Shown here piece by piece: positions 34,305 to 45,271 of a stretch of DNA of 64,000 nt (positions are counted from its first letter, which is position 1; each line of letters opens with the position of its first letter). The notes under the pieces were generated by a model. That model saw only the letters and a list, made by a program, of their open reading frames with translations. It searched no databases and was not told the DNA's origin. A program made the position numbers and the translations under genes. The stretch is from Eutreptiella sp. 'Long Island Sound 2002' (taxonomy: Eukaryota > Euglenozoa > Euglenophyceae > Eutreptiales > Eutreptiaceae): assembly GCA_964036045.1 (NCBI GenBank), contig OZ038384.1, forward strand, positions 19,754,500 to 19,818,499. Reading direction: 5' to 3'.

Positions 34305-37300
34305 ACAGCGCCTGACCCCAGGCGCCCCTCACAATGGTGGAAGGCACCCCCCCCAGGGGACGCCCTTCCGCCACCCCCACAGCGAGCAACGCCGGCCCGC
34401 AAGGGCGCACGCTGTGGGGCCGGTGCTGGGTCCCCAGGCCCGCACCGACCGCGCCCGGGACACGCGGGTCGCGGAACCCTGACTGCCCGCTCCAGAGGAC
34501 GGGCGGCCGGGGGAGGGACAGCGCCTGACATCAGGCGCCCCTCACAACGGTGGAAGGCACACCCCCCCCGGGGACGCCCTTCCGCGACCCTCACAGCGAG
34601 CAACGCCGGCCCGCAAGGGCGCACGCTGTGGGGCCGGTGCTGGGTCCACACGCCCGCATCGACCGCACCCGGGACACACGGATCGCGGAACCCTGGCTGC
34701 CCGCTCCAGAGGACGGGTGGTCGGGGGAGGGACAGCGCCTGACACCAGGCGCCCCTCACAACGGTGGAAGGCACCCCCCCCGGGGACGCCCTCCCGCCAC
34801 CTCCACAGCGAGCAACGCCGGCCCGCAAGGGCGCACGCTGTGGGGCCGGTGCTGGGTTCACACGCCCGCATCGACCGCACCCGGGACACACGGGTCGCGG
34901 AACCCTGGCTGCCCGCTCCAGAGGACGGGCGGCCGGGGGAGGGACAGCGCCTGACACCAGGCGCCCCTCACAACAGTGGAAGGCACCCCCCCGGGGACGC
35001 CCTTCCGCCACCCCCACAGCGAGCAACGCCGGCCCGCAGGGGCGCACGCTGTGGGGCCGGTGCTGGGTCCACACGCCCGCATCGACCGCACCCGGGACAC
35101 ACGGGTCGCGGAACCCCGGCTGCCCGCTCCAGAGGACGGGCGGTCAGGGGAGGGACAGCGCCTGACACCAGGCGCCCCTCACAACGGTGGAAGGCACCCC
35201 CCCTGGGGACGTTCTTCCGCCACCCCCACAGCGAGCAACGCCGGCCCGCAAGGGCGCACGCTGTGGGGCCGGTGCTGGGTCCACACGCCCGCATCGACCG
35301 CACCTGGGACACACGGGTCGCGGAACCCTGGCTGCCCGCTCCAGAGGACGGGCGGCCGGGGGAGGGACAGCGCCTGACACCAGGGACCCCTCACAACGAT
35401 GGAAGGCACCCCCCCCGGGGACGCCCTTCCGCCACCCCCACAGCGAGCAACGCCGGACCGCAAGGGCGCACGCTGGGGGGCCGGTGCTGGGTTCACACGC
35501 CCGTATCGACCGCACCCGGGACACACGGGTCGCGGAGCCCTGGCTGCCCGCTCCAGAGGACGGGCGGCCGGGGGAGGGACAGCGCCTGACACCAGGCGCC
35601 CCTCACAACGGTGCAAAGCACCCCCCCCGGGGACGCCCTTCCGCCACCCTCACAGCGAGCAACGCCAGCCCGCAAGGGCGCACGCTGTGGGGCCGGTGAT
35701 GGGTCCCCACGCCCGCACCGACCGCACTCGGGACACACGGACGCGGAACCCTGGCTGCCCGCTCCAGAGGACGGGCGGCCGAGGGAGGGACAGCGCCTGA
35801 CACCAGGCGCCCCTCACAACGTTGGAAAGCACCCCCCCCCGAGGACGCCCCTCCGCCACCCCCGCAGCAAGCAACGCCGGCCCGCAAGGTCGCACGCTGC
35901 GGGGCCGGTGCTGGATCCCCACACCCGCACCGACCGCACCCGGGACACACGGGACGCGGAACCCTGGCTGCCCGCCCCAGAGGACGGGCGGCCGGGGGAG
36001 GGGCACCCCCTGACCCCAGGCGCCCGTCACAATGCTGGAAGGCACCCCCCCCGGGTGACGCCCTTCCGCCACCCCCACAGCGAGCAACACCGGCCCGCAA
36101 GGGCGCACGCTGTGGGGCCGGTGCTGGGTCCACACGCCCGCATCGACCGCACCCGGGACACACGGGTCGCGGAACCCTGGCTGCCCGCTCCAGAGGACGG
36201 GCGGCCGGGGAAGGGACAGCGCCTGACACCAGGCGCCCCTCACAACGGTGGAAGGCACCCCCCGGGGGACGCCCTTCCGCCACCCCCACAGCGAGCAACG
36301 CCGGCCCGCAAGGGCGCACGCTGTGGGGCCGGTGCTGGGTCCACACGCCCGCATCGACCGCACCCGGGACACACGGGTCGCGGAGCCCCGGCTGCCCGCT
36401 CCTGAGGACGGGCGGCCGGGGGAGGGACAGCGCCTGACACCAGGCGCCCCTCACAACGGTGGAAGGCACCCCCCCCCGGGACGTTCTTCCGCCACCCCCA
36501 CAGCGAGCAACGCCGGCCCGCAAGGGCGCATGCTGTGGGGCCGGTGCTGGGTCCACACGCCCGCATCGACCGCACCCGGGACACACGGGTCGCGGAACCC
36601 TGGCTGCCCGCTCCAGAGGACGGGCGGCCGGGGGAGGGACAGCGCCTGACACCAGGCACCCCTCACAACGGTGGAAGGCACCCCCCCCGGGGACGCCCTT
36701 CCGCCACCCCCACAGCGAGCAATGCTGGCCCGCAAGGGCGCACGCTGGGGGGCCGGTGCTGGGTTCACACGCCCGTATCGACCGCACCTGGGACACACGG
36801 GTCGCGGAACCCTGGCTGCCCGCTCCAGAGGACGGGCGGCCAGGGGAGGGACAGCGCCTGACACCAGACGCCCCTCACAACGGTGCAAAGCACCCCCCCC
36901 GGGGACGCCCTTCCGCCACCCTCACAGCGAGCAACGCCAGCCCGCAAGGGCGCACGCTGTGGGGCCGCTGATGGGTCCCCACGCCCGCACCGACCGCACC
37001 CGGGACACACGGGACGCGGAACCCTGGCTGCCCGCTCCAGAGGACGGGCGGCCGAGGTAGGGACAGCGCCTGACACCAGGCACCCCTCACAACGGTGGAA
37101 GGCACCCCCCCCGGGGACCTTCATCCACCACACCCACAGCGAGCAACACCGGCCCGCAAGGGCGCACGCTGTGGGGCAGGTGCTGAGTCCCCACGCCCGC
37201 ACCGACCGCACCCGGGACACGCGGGACGCGGAACCCTGGCCGCCCGCTCCAGAGGACGGGCGGCCAGGGGAGGGACACCGCCTGACACCATGTGCCCCTC

Positions 37301-39905
37301 ACAACGGTGGAAAGCACCCCCCCACGAGGACGCCCCTCCGCCACCCCCGCAGCGAGCAACGCCGGCCCGCAAGGTCGCACGCTGCGGGGCCGGTGCTGGA
37401 TCCCCACACCCGCACCGACCGCACCCGGAACACACGGGACGCGGAACCCTGGCTGCCCGCTCAAGAGGACGGGCGGCCAGGGGAGGGACAGCGCCTGACA
37501 CCAGGCGCCCCTCGCAACGGTGGAAAGCACCCCCCCCGGGGACGCCCTTCCGCCACCCCCACAGCGAGCAACACCCGCCCGCAAGGGCGCACGTTGTGGG
37601 GCCGGTGCTGGGTCCCCAAGCCTGCACCGACCGCACCCGGGACACACGGGTCGCGGAACCCTGGCTGCCCGCTCCCGAGGACGGACGGCCAGGGGAGGGA
37701 CAGCGCCTGACAGCGGGCGCCCCTCACAACGGTGGAAAGCAACCTCCCTGGGGACGCCCTTCCGCCGGCCCCACGGCGAGCAACGCCGGCCCACAAGGGC
37801 GCACGCTGTGGGACCGGTGCTGGGTCCCCACGCCCGCACCGACCGCATCCGGGACACCCGGGACGCGGAACCCTGGCTGCCCGCTCCAGAAGACGGATTG
37901 CCGGGGGAGGGACAGCGCCTGACACCAGGCGCCCCTCACAATGGTGGAAGGCGACCCCCCCGGGGACGTTCTTCCGCCACCCCCACAGCGAGCAACACCG
38001 GCCCGCAAGGGCGCACGCTGTGGGGCCGGTGCGGAGTCCCCACGCCCGCACCGACCGCACCCGGGACACACGGGACGCGGAACCCTGGCTGCCCGCTCCA
38101 GAGGACGGGCGGCCAGGGGAGGGACAGCGCCTGACACCGGGCGCCCCTCACAACGGTGGAAAGCGCCCCCCCCCGGGGACGCCCTTCTGCCACTCCCACA
38201 GCGAGCAACGCCAGCCCGCAAGGGCGCACGCTGTGAGACCGGTGCTGGGTCCCCACGCCTGCACCGACCGCGGCCGGGACACACGGGACGCGGAACCCTG
38301 GGTGCCCGTAACAGAGGACGGGCCGCCAGGGGAGGGACAGCGCCTGACACCGGGCGCCCCTCACAACGGTGGAAAGCACCCCCCCCCGGGGACGCCCTTC
38401 CGCCACCCCCACGGCGAGCAACGCCGGCCCGCAAGGGCGCACGCTGTAGGACCGCTGCTGGGTCCCCACGCCGGCACCGACCGCACCCGGGACACACGGG
38501 ACGCGGAACCCTGGCTGCCCGCTCCAGAGGATGGATGGCCGGGGGAGGGACAGCGCCTGACACCAGGCGCCCCTCACAATGTTGGAAGGCGACACCCCCG
38601 GGGACATTCTTCCGCCACCCCCACAGCGGGCAACGCCGGCCCGCAAGGGCGCACGCTGTGGGGCCGGTGCTGGGTCCCCACGCACGCATCGACCGCACCC
38701 GGGACACACGGGTCGCGGAACCCTGGCTGCCCGCTCCAGAGGACGGGCGGCCGGGGGAGGGACAGCGAATGACACCGGGCGCCCCTCACAACGGTGGAAA
38801 GCACCCCCCCCCGGGGACGCCTCTCCGCCATTCTCACAGCGAGCAACGCTGGCCCGCAAGGGCGCACGCTGTGGGGCCGGTGCTGGGTCCCCACGCCCGA
38901 ACCGACCGCACCCGGGACACACGGGACGCGGAACCCCGGCTGCCCGCTCCAGAGGACGGGGGGCCGGGGGAGGGACAGCGCCTGACACCAGGCGCCCCTC
39001 ACAACGGTGGAGGGCACCCCCAGGGGACGCCCTTCCGCCACCCCCACGGCGAGCGACGCCAGCCCGCAAGGGCGCACGCCGTGGGGCCGGTGCTGGGTCC
39101 CCACGCCCGCACCGACCGCACCCGGGACACAAGGGACGCGGAACCCTGGCTGCCCGCTCCAGAGGACGGGCGGCTGATGGAGGGACAGCGCCTGACACCA
39201 GGCGCCCCTCACAATGATGGAAGGCACCCCCCCCCGGGGACGCCCTTCCGCCACCCCCACAGCGAGCAACGCCGGCCCGCAAGCGCGCACGCTGTGGGGC
39301 CGGTGCTGGGTCCACACGCCCGCATCGACCGCACCCGGGACACACGGGTCGCGGAACCCTGGCTGCCCGCTCCAGAGGACGGGCGGCCGGGGGAGGGACA
39401 GCGCCTGACACCAGGCGCCCCTCACAACGATGGAAGGCACCCCCCCGGGGATGCCCTTCCGCCACCCCCACGACGAGCAACGCCGGCCCGCAAGGGCGCA
39501 CGCTTCGGGGCCGGTGCTGGGTCCACATGCCCGCATCGACCGCACCCGGGACACACGGGTCGCGGAACCCTGGCTGCCCGCTCCAGAGGACGGGCGGTCG
39601 GGGGAGGGACAGCACCTGACACCAGGCGCCCCTCACAACGGTGGAAGGCACCCCCCCCGGGGACGCCCTTCCGCCACCCCCACAGCGAGCAACGCCGGCC
39701 CGCAAGGGCGCACGCTGCGGGGCCGGTGCTTGGACAACACGCCCGCATCGACCGCACCCGGCACACACGGGTCGCGGAACCCTGGCTGCCCGCTCCGGAG
39801 GACGGGCGACCGGGAGAGGGACAGCGCCTAACACCAGACGCCCCTCGCAACGCTGGAAAGCGCCCCCCCGGGGATGCCCATCAACCACCCCCACACCGAG
39901 CAACG
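34305..39905 (+). repeat. Tandem array, 26 complete units of about 212 bp plus partials
   Basis: Counting from the anchor ACAGCGCCTGAC, units begin at 34305, 34518, 34732, 34944, 35155 and so on to 39821, with spacing 210-214 bp. Each has a C-run preceded by GGTGGAAGGCA, an AGCGAGCAACGCCGGCCCGCA segment and a GGCTGCCCGCTCC segment. The last unit decays within 80 bp and the first ORF of LINE-D starts at once. Since 212 is not a multiple of three, long open frames across the array on both strands are compositional. It may serve as a promoter array. Confidence 0.95.
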
Positions 39906-40275
39906 CACCAGCGCACCAACGCACCAGCCACGGGACATCCGCACCCCACCCCCTGCTCTTAGACACAGCGACACAGCAATGGCGGAACCCGCGGCACCAC
40001 GCAAGACACGCCCCCGATCTCCGACGCTGGACGAAGCACACGAGGTCATCAGGGCGCTGGGACTCAGAGACGGCGAAGGAGACGCGGGCACGGACTCCGA
40101 CCTGGAGGCATTGCCGGAGCCCCCCGCGGGAGGCGCGCCCGCGGAACCTGCGCCGCCGGCAGACAGCGTACCCGCGATCTGCTCCGCGTGGAAATGGGGC
40201 CACTGCACCGGCGAAGGCTGGTGCCCCAAACAGCACCCCCAGCCCGGCCCCGATGACGGAGCGCGGCCGAGGTGA
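39874..40275 (+). CDS. LINE-D CCCH zinc-finger ORF
   Basis: 133 codons from the ATG at 39874; a second ATG at 39979 (MAEPAAPRK) may be the true start since the first lies in the decaying array. The C-terminal part contains CSAWKWGHCTGEGWCPKQH, a C-x7-C-x5-C-x3-H finger with Cys codons at 40180, 40204 and 40222 and His at 40234. This finger type binds RNA. The ORF ends at TGA 40273-40275, and the next frame opens at 40257 without an ATG. The two were therefore probably one protein, split by a one-base indel in the 19-bp overlap. Confidence 0.7.
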   Translation: MPINHPHTEQRTSAPTHQPRDIRTPPPALRHSDTAMAEPAAPRKTRPRSPTLDEAHEVIRALGLRDGEGDAGTDSDLEALPEPPAGGAPAEPAPPADSVPAICSAWKWGHCTGEGWCPKQHPQPGPDDGARPR

Positions 40276-43196
40276 AACCCGCGGCCGCACGCGCCGCCCT
40301 ACGCTACGGGGAGGCGCAGGGCTGGATCCTGGATGAGACCGCGCGCGGCAGCGTGAACATCCAGGAGGCCGTCGACCGAGTCACCCACGCGGGACAGGCG
40401 GCAGTGGCCTTGCACACCCGCGGCCGCCACGGCGGACCCGCAGAGGGGATCATTGTGGAACCCCCGGGAATGGTGCTGGTCCTGCCGGCGGACATGGTCC
40501 GAGGGGTGCTCAACGCGTCCCGCGTGCGGCGGGCGTGCCCACAGTGGGCCATCCAGGTGTACACCCCCCCGCCGGCGTGGCCCTTTTCCACGTGGGCGGC
40601 GCTCGCCGTCATGTGGCACCTGGCACCAGAGGACGCCCCCACAGGGACCGCGGAGGACATCGCCCGGGACCTCCACAACTGGCCGGCCGACCAGGATTAC
40701 CCCTGGCGCAGGGCCCGGGGCGGCCTCCCGGTGGCACCAGCAGCAGAGGGGCTCAGCCTCGCGGCAACCCTCCAACGGCACCCCGACAAGCAGGCACGCC
40801 ACTTCCTGCAGACGGGCACGGTCCCGGCCACCCCGCCAGACTCCGAGTGGCGATGGGACGCAGGGGTGGCGCCACCGCTGCCGGGCCCCTGGACCCTCCC
40901 GTTGTGGTACTTGCCCATCGGCACCTTGGCCCACGCCACCCAGGCCGTCAAGGGGGCTTTCCCGCAGCCGCTCCTCCCCGGCGTGGCCCTGCTCCGCAGC
41001 CTGCAGGCGGGGGCCGCCTGTGTACGGTGGGAGGAAGGAAAGGGGCGCTCGAGCCCCTATTTCCCCATGGCCCAGGGCCAGGCGCTGATCCACGCCGACG
41101 GCATGGGGACCGTGGAATGGGGGGCAATCGTGCCCGGCACGGCTTGCAGGTGGATCACGGCGGCCGCCCCACAGCCCATGCGATCGCCGCCGGCCTGCCA
41201 CCGCCTCCTACGGATGGTCCCCTCGTTCGCCCCCCAGCACGCCTTTACAAGGGACGTGTGGAAGGCCGTACTGAGCCACATCAGGGAGTGGCTAACGAAC
41301 CCGGGTGCGCGGTACCCGCCGGGACCGGTGCTCGAACAGCTCACGGCCCCCACACCCGGGGTCCTCCACGCCCTAGACAGGGCGTCGGCTCTCACGAAGC
41401 AGCTCAACGACGAATTGCTGGACCTGGCGCACGAGCCGCTGCGGGTGCTCTACCCGCAAGCCCACATCCCACCCGCGGGCACGTCCAACCGCCTAGGCCG
41501 CCTAGGGTTGCAGCGCCGCGTCGAAGCCGTGCACCCAGGAGGCGTGGTGGAACAGTGGCTAACGCTCCGGAACCCGTCCATGGCGGAGGGCCACTGGTAC
41601 CTGCACCAACTCCTCTTCCAACCACGGGCAGCCCCGGAACACCGCCAGCAAAACCCGTACCACACGCACCCGGAGCGCCGAGGCGCGCAAAACTACCCGC
41701 AGCCAGTCCCGCCCGCCCTCCCGCCGGGGCAGGACCCGGAGGCGCTACAGCGGGGCCCCCCGCTCGACACCGCCACCACGGTACAGCAAAGGGGAAGCGA
41801 CGGCGCGGGTGGTGCCGAACCGGACTGCACGAACTGCGGAGCGGTGGCCTGGATGGCAGCCTGCAGGCACCTCGCCCGAGATACCACGGGGCTCCGGCAG
41901 TACAGACCCACGGACCGCACGGCGCTGGCGTCCGCGGTCGCGGCCGTCACCATGGGTCCCGTGGCGGCGTGGCGAGCGCAACTGCTGCCCCACGTCCCCT
42001 ACCGCGACACGCGGCCCTGTCGGCCGGCCGCGACGCACGCGCTGACGGCACCCCTCACGGCAGAGCAACTATACGTCGTCGCAGCGGCGTTGCTAGCAGA
42101 CGGCGGGGAGAGCTTCGTCCACCACCACGGCCCGGCGCAGATTGCGGGATGCATACAAGGGCCTCAGCGCGATGCACCAGACCCCTGGCATGCCACACTC
42201 CGCGGGCCCACCCGCGTCTGGGGTGCGGGCGATGGCACACCCCCGCCCAGGCCTAAGCAGGGGGAGGCACTGGTACTGCAGACGGCAGGCTACCAGGCCA
42301 TCATACACGGCCACGCCGGAGGGTACCGGTCGCACGTCCTGGCCGGAGGCCGATGGACAGTCTGGCACAGCACCGCCAGGCAAGGGGCTTTCCCGCCCCT
42401 GCCCAACATCGACTGGCGACAGGGGCCCACCCAGGCCTACTATATGTCGGCGGACCCCTGGCCGCTGGCGGTCCTGCTACACACTGTCAGCGCCCCCAAC
42501 AAGAGGCAGGAACCGGGGTGGGTCAACCCCCCCACACTGGTGTGGAGCCCCGACCAGGAGGATCATCTACGGGCCGCGTGGCAGGGAGACGCCATCAGGG
42601 CCACGGACGTCCCGGACCTCCACGCGGGGCCAATCACGCACGCCCGCCCAGCAGCTAGCCTGGCGGTGGCCCAACAGGGACAGCAGAACCCGCAGTGGGT
42701 GGTCTGCATGTACAGCCCGGCGGACGCGCACATCGTCGTCTGCGACCCCGAACGCCTGCCGGGGCCCGGAGCCGTGATCCGCGTGGCAGACTGCACCCGC
42801 ATGATCATCAAGGGGCTGCAGGAGGGCGAACACCACGCCCTCCTGCTCCAGGTCAGGCTGACGGACAACGCCCGGGCGGCGAGGCCGGGAGTGTGGCCGG
42901 CAGCGGCGCACCCCGCCGACCTGGAGCTCCAGCTGGCGGTCCCGACCGCGGTGTACCACTGGCTACAGGCCTTCCACGACGTGCGATGGAGGGGCAAGCC
43001 CGACCGTGAAATCAGCTCCACGCACTGGCAAACGTGGCTGCAAGCAGACGCGCAGCGCGATGCCATCCGAGGTCTGGGGCCCGCGCCCGCGACGCGAGCC
43101 CTCGATGCGGCGGCCCCGGGCCGCACACTGGCACCACACACGGTGCCGCTGGCCAACCTGCCCTTCGAACCAGCGGCGGAGGGCGCCATTCGGTAG
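40257..43196 (+). pseudogene. LINE-D large N-terminal protein with cysteine-peptidase-like region
   Basis: About 980 codons open to TAG at 43194; no ATG start in frame, consistent with continuation from the CCCH ORF. Most of it is not recognisable. Two spaced segments resemble the Cys and His boxes of papain-fold/USP or OTU-type peptidases: CTNCGAVAWMAACRHL at about 41826-41873, and GGYRSHVLAGGRWTVWHST at about 42316-42372. The catalytic Cys position appears to be Ala and the usual GHY reads GGY, so if the homology is real it is likely inactive. Dualen-type LINEs are known to encode a cysteine protease. The same frame continues beyond the TAG into the C2H2 segment. Confidence 0.6.
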
Positions 43197-43199
43197 TCG

Positions 43200-43658
43200 G
43201 TGCCGCTCCCCCCGGCGCGAGGGGCCACGGAGCCGACGAAATGCCCTCTGTGTGCGGACAAGTACTACACCAGCGGGGCAATGCTGGAACACCTGGCGTG
43301 GCACGCGGTGCACGCTGCGGCCCCGGCAGACGACAAGGAGGCGGCCACCCACATCCTGCAGGGGAGAGCACGGAGGTCCCCATGGCACGCCCCGTACACC
43401 TGGCGCCCCCCGCCCCAGGCAGCCGACCACGCAGATGGAGATGAGGAGGCACCCGGAGCGGCCCCGGGGGCCGGCGGTGCGGCCCCACCAGGGTCCATGT
43501 CCATCCACGCGGGGCTGGCCCCCCTGGCCCCCCTGGCTCCCCCGGTCCCCCGGGCCCCCCTGTGGGCCCCGCTGGGAACGGGCTCAGCGGATGCGGCGCA
43601 CCCAGATTCCCTGGCTGCGCCAGCGAACCCTGCGGCGATGCCGATGCGGGATAGCTGA
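43200..43658 (+). pseudogene. LINE-D C2H2 zinc-finger and Pro-rich segment
   Basis: In frame with the preceding protein and separated from it only by TAG 43194-43196. CPLCADKYYTSGAMLEHLAWH is a perfect C-x2-C-x12-H-x3-H finger (43242 to about 43304). A Pro/Ala-rich low-complexity stretch follows. TGA at 43656-43658 ends it, twelve bases before the in-frame ATG of the endonuclease. I read CCCH, peptidase-like, C2H2 and endonuclease as one ancestral polyprotein. The finger probably binds element RNA or target DNA. Confidence 0.7.
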
Positions 43659-43670
43659 CTCCAGGAGGAC

Positions 43671-44930
43671 ATGACGGGCGACGCCCTGTGGCTCCTCTCG
43701 TGGAACCTGCGCAACGGCCTCGTGCCGCCAGACCGGTCCCTCCGGGACACACTCCGGCGGCGCCGGGGGCCGGCGGCCTGCACCGACAAGGAGCACCTCA
43801 TCACCGGCATGCTGCCCCAGGAGGGGGGCTTTGCCATCATGCTCCCGGAAACGGGGATCGCCACCAGGGCGCAGCAGATGCACGTGGCCGCGGCGCTCCA
43901 GGACAAGGGGTACACCTCCTTCTTCAGCAGCCGGCTGGCGGAGACGGGAGCCACCTCCACCTCGAGAGGGGGGGGCCTCCTCACCGCGGTCAGCAGCAAG
44001 TACGTGGCGGAGCACGAGGTGCTCAGCTTCACGGAAATTGTCCCCGGGAAGGCCGCGGCCCTGGAGATCCGCACGGACGGGGGAGGCCTCAGCCTCATCA
44101 ACGGCCACGGGCCGCAAGCAGGCTGCTCCCCGTGGGCGGGACGGGCGGCGTTCTGGGCCGACATACAAATGTATGCCACGGCACGCAGCCTCGGCGGGAG
44201 GCACCCGGTGGTCATCGTCGGCGACACCAACATCTACATGGATGTCCCCGCCAACCCCGCCACGGAGCATTTCCGAGCAGGCTGGGAGTCCTGCGGTTTC
44301 CGAAGGGCCGCGGCAGGCGGCGAGGAGGACATGACCCCCACGCTCCACCTGTCCCGGCACAGGGTGGACACCCTCCTGGTCAACGAGCCCCTCCTGCCGT
44401 GGTCCCTGCGGGAAAGCGTCTGGGCTCGCGGCATGGCACACCCCCAGGTGGTCAGCTCGGACCACCTCCCGGTCCGCCTGGCCCTGCCGGGTCTCCTCAG
44501 CACAGCGGGGCGCGCGGCAATGCCCGGCCCCTACAGCCACACGGAGGGCCGCCTCCTCCCGTACGACGCCGAGGACGCGCCCGTCCAACACTGCCTGTTG
44601 GCGGCGGTCACGGCCGCGCAGGATGAACCCTCCCTGGCGCCCTGGCTGGGTCCCGCAGAGCAGCACGACTACGGGTCCATGCCCGCGGCCGCGGTGGACA
44701 AGGTGTTCGAACACCTCCACGCGACGCATGACGCACTGGCGCGCGTGGTGGGACGCCGGCAGCCGTCTCTGGCGGGGACGAACCCGGCGAAGGGGGACCT
44801 CCCGGAGAGCGGAAAGCAGCTCCAGGCAGCGGTCCTCCGCTATGACACCCTGGCAGCGCGCGCGCCGGCAGCGTACCAGGCGGACGCGGCAGGCATGGCA
44901 TCCGGTCCGAGGCGGCGCTCCGGCTCACGG
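43671..44930 (+). pseudogene. LINE-D AP-type endonuclease
   Basis: Starts MTGDALWLLSWNLRNG with the catalytic Asn codon at 43704. It continues with FAIMLPETG (Glu), GGGLLTAVSS, INGHGPQ, VVIVGDTNIYMD (Asp 44223, Asn 44229) and SSDHLPV (Asp 44460, His 44463). All core residues of the exonuclease III/APE fold are present, so the nuclease domain itself looks intact. The same frame stays open to 45140 but becomes nonsensical after about 44905, where a frameshift moves the reading to the frame of the RT. It would nick the target strand. Confidence 0.88.
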
Positions 44931-44944
44931 AGGAGCTGCAGGGT

Positions 44945-45271
44945 GTGTCGCCCGGGTTCCGCCCGACCACGCAGGGCCAGCTACAGGAGGAGCTGGAGAG
45001 ACAAGCAGCCGCCCTCGAGGAGGACATTTGCCAGCTCCGCGCCCTCCTGGCGGCAGACCGCAAGCGCGCCATCAAGGACTTCTGGCGCCGCCACGCCCCC
45101 GACATCGCCCAGCGATGGAAAGCCGTGCGGGGAGCCATAGTGGTAGAGGCCCCAGGCTCGTCAGGCCTCTAGAACGTGCGGGTTCCCAACACCCAAACGC
45201 TCCTCACAGAGGCCCACGACGTGATGTTCGCAGTTCGCGCCCTCTGGTGAGAACTGTATGACAAACGCCCG
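44945..45271 (+). pseudogene. LINE-D endonuclease-RT linker
   Basis: Frame shared with the RT. LQEELERQAAALEEDICQLR is a coiled coil, followed by IKDFWRRHAPDIAQRWKAV, the Trp-containing helix common before LINE RTs. Stops TAG 45170-45172 and TGA 45248-45250 interrupt it; the second lies in an ALW-stop-ELYDKRP context. Confidence 0.7.

Noticed and set aside
34305-39905. CRISPR array
   Set aside because: Units are contiguous with no unique spacers, each about 212 bp, in a eukaryotic retrotransposon setting.
35603-40290. Very long plus- and minus-strand frames (up to about 780 codons) across the 212-bp array
   Set aside because: The unit length of 212 shifts frame every unit and the same peptides recur in all frames. 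No start, domain or codon bias supports coding.
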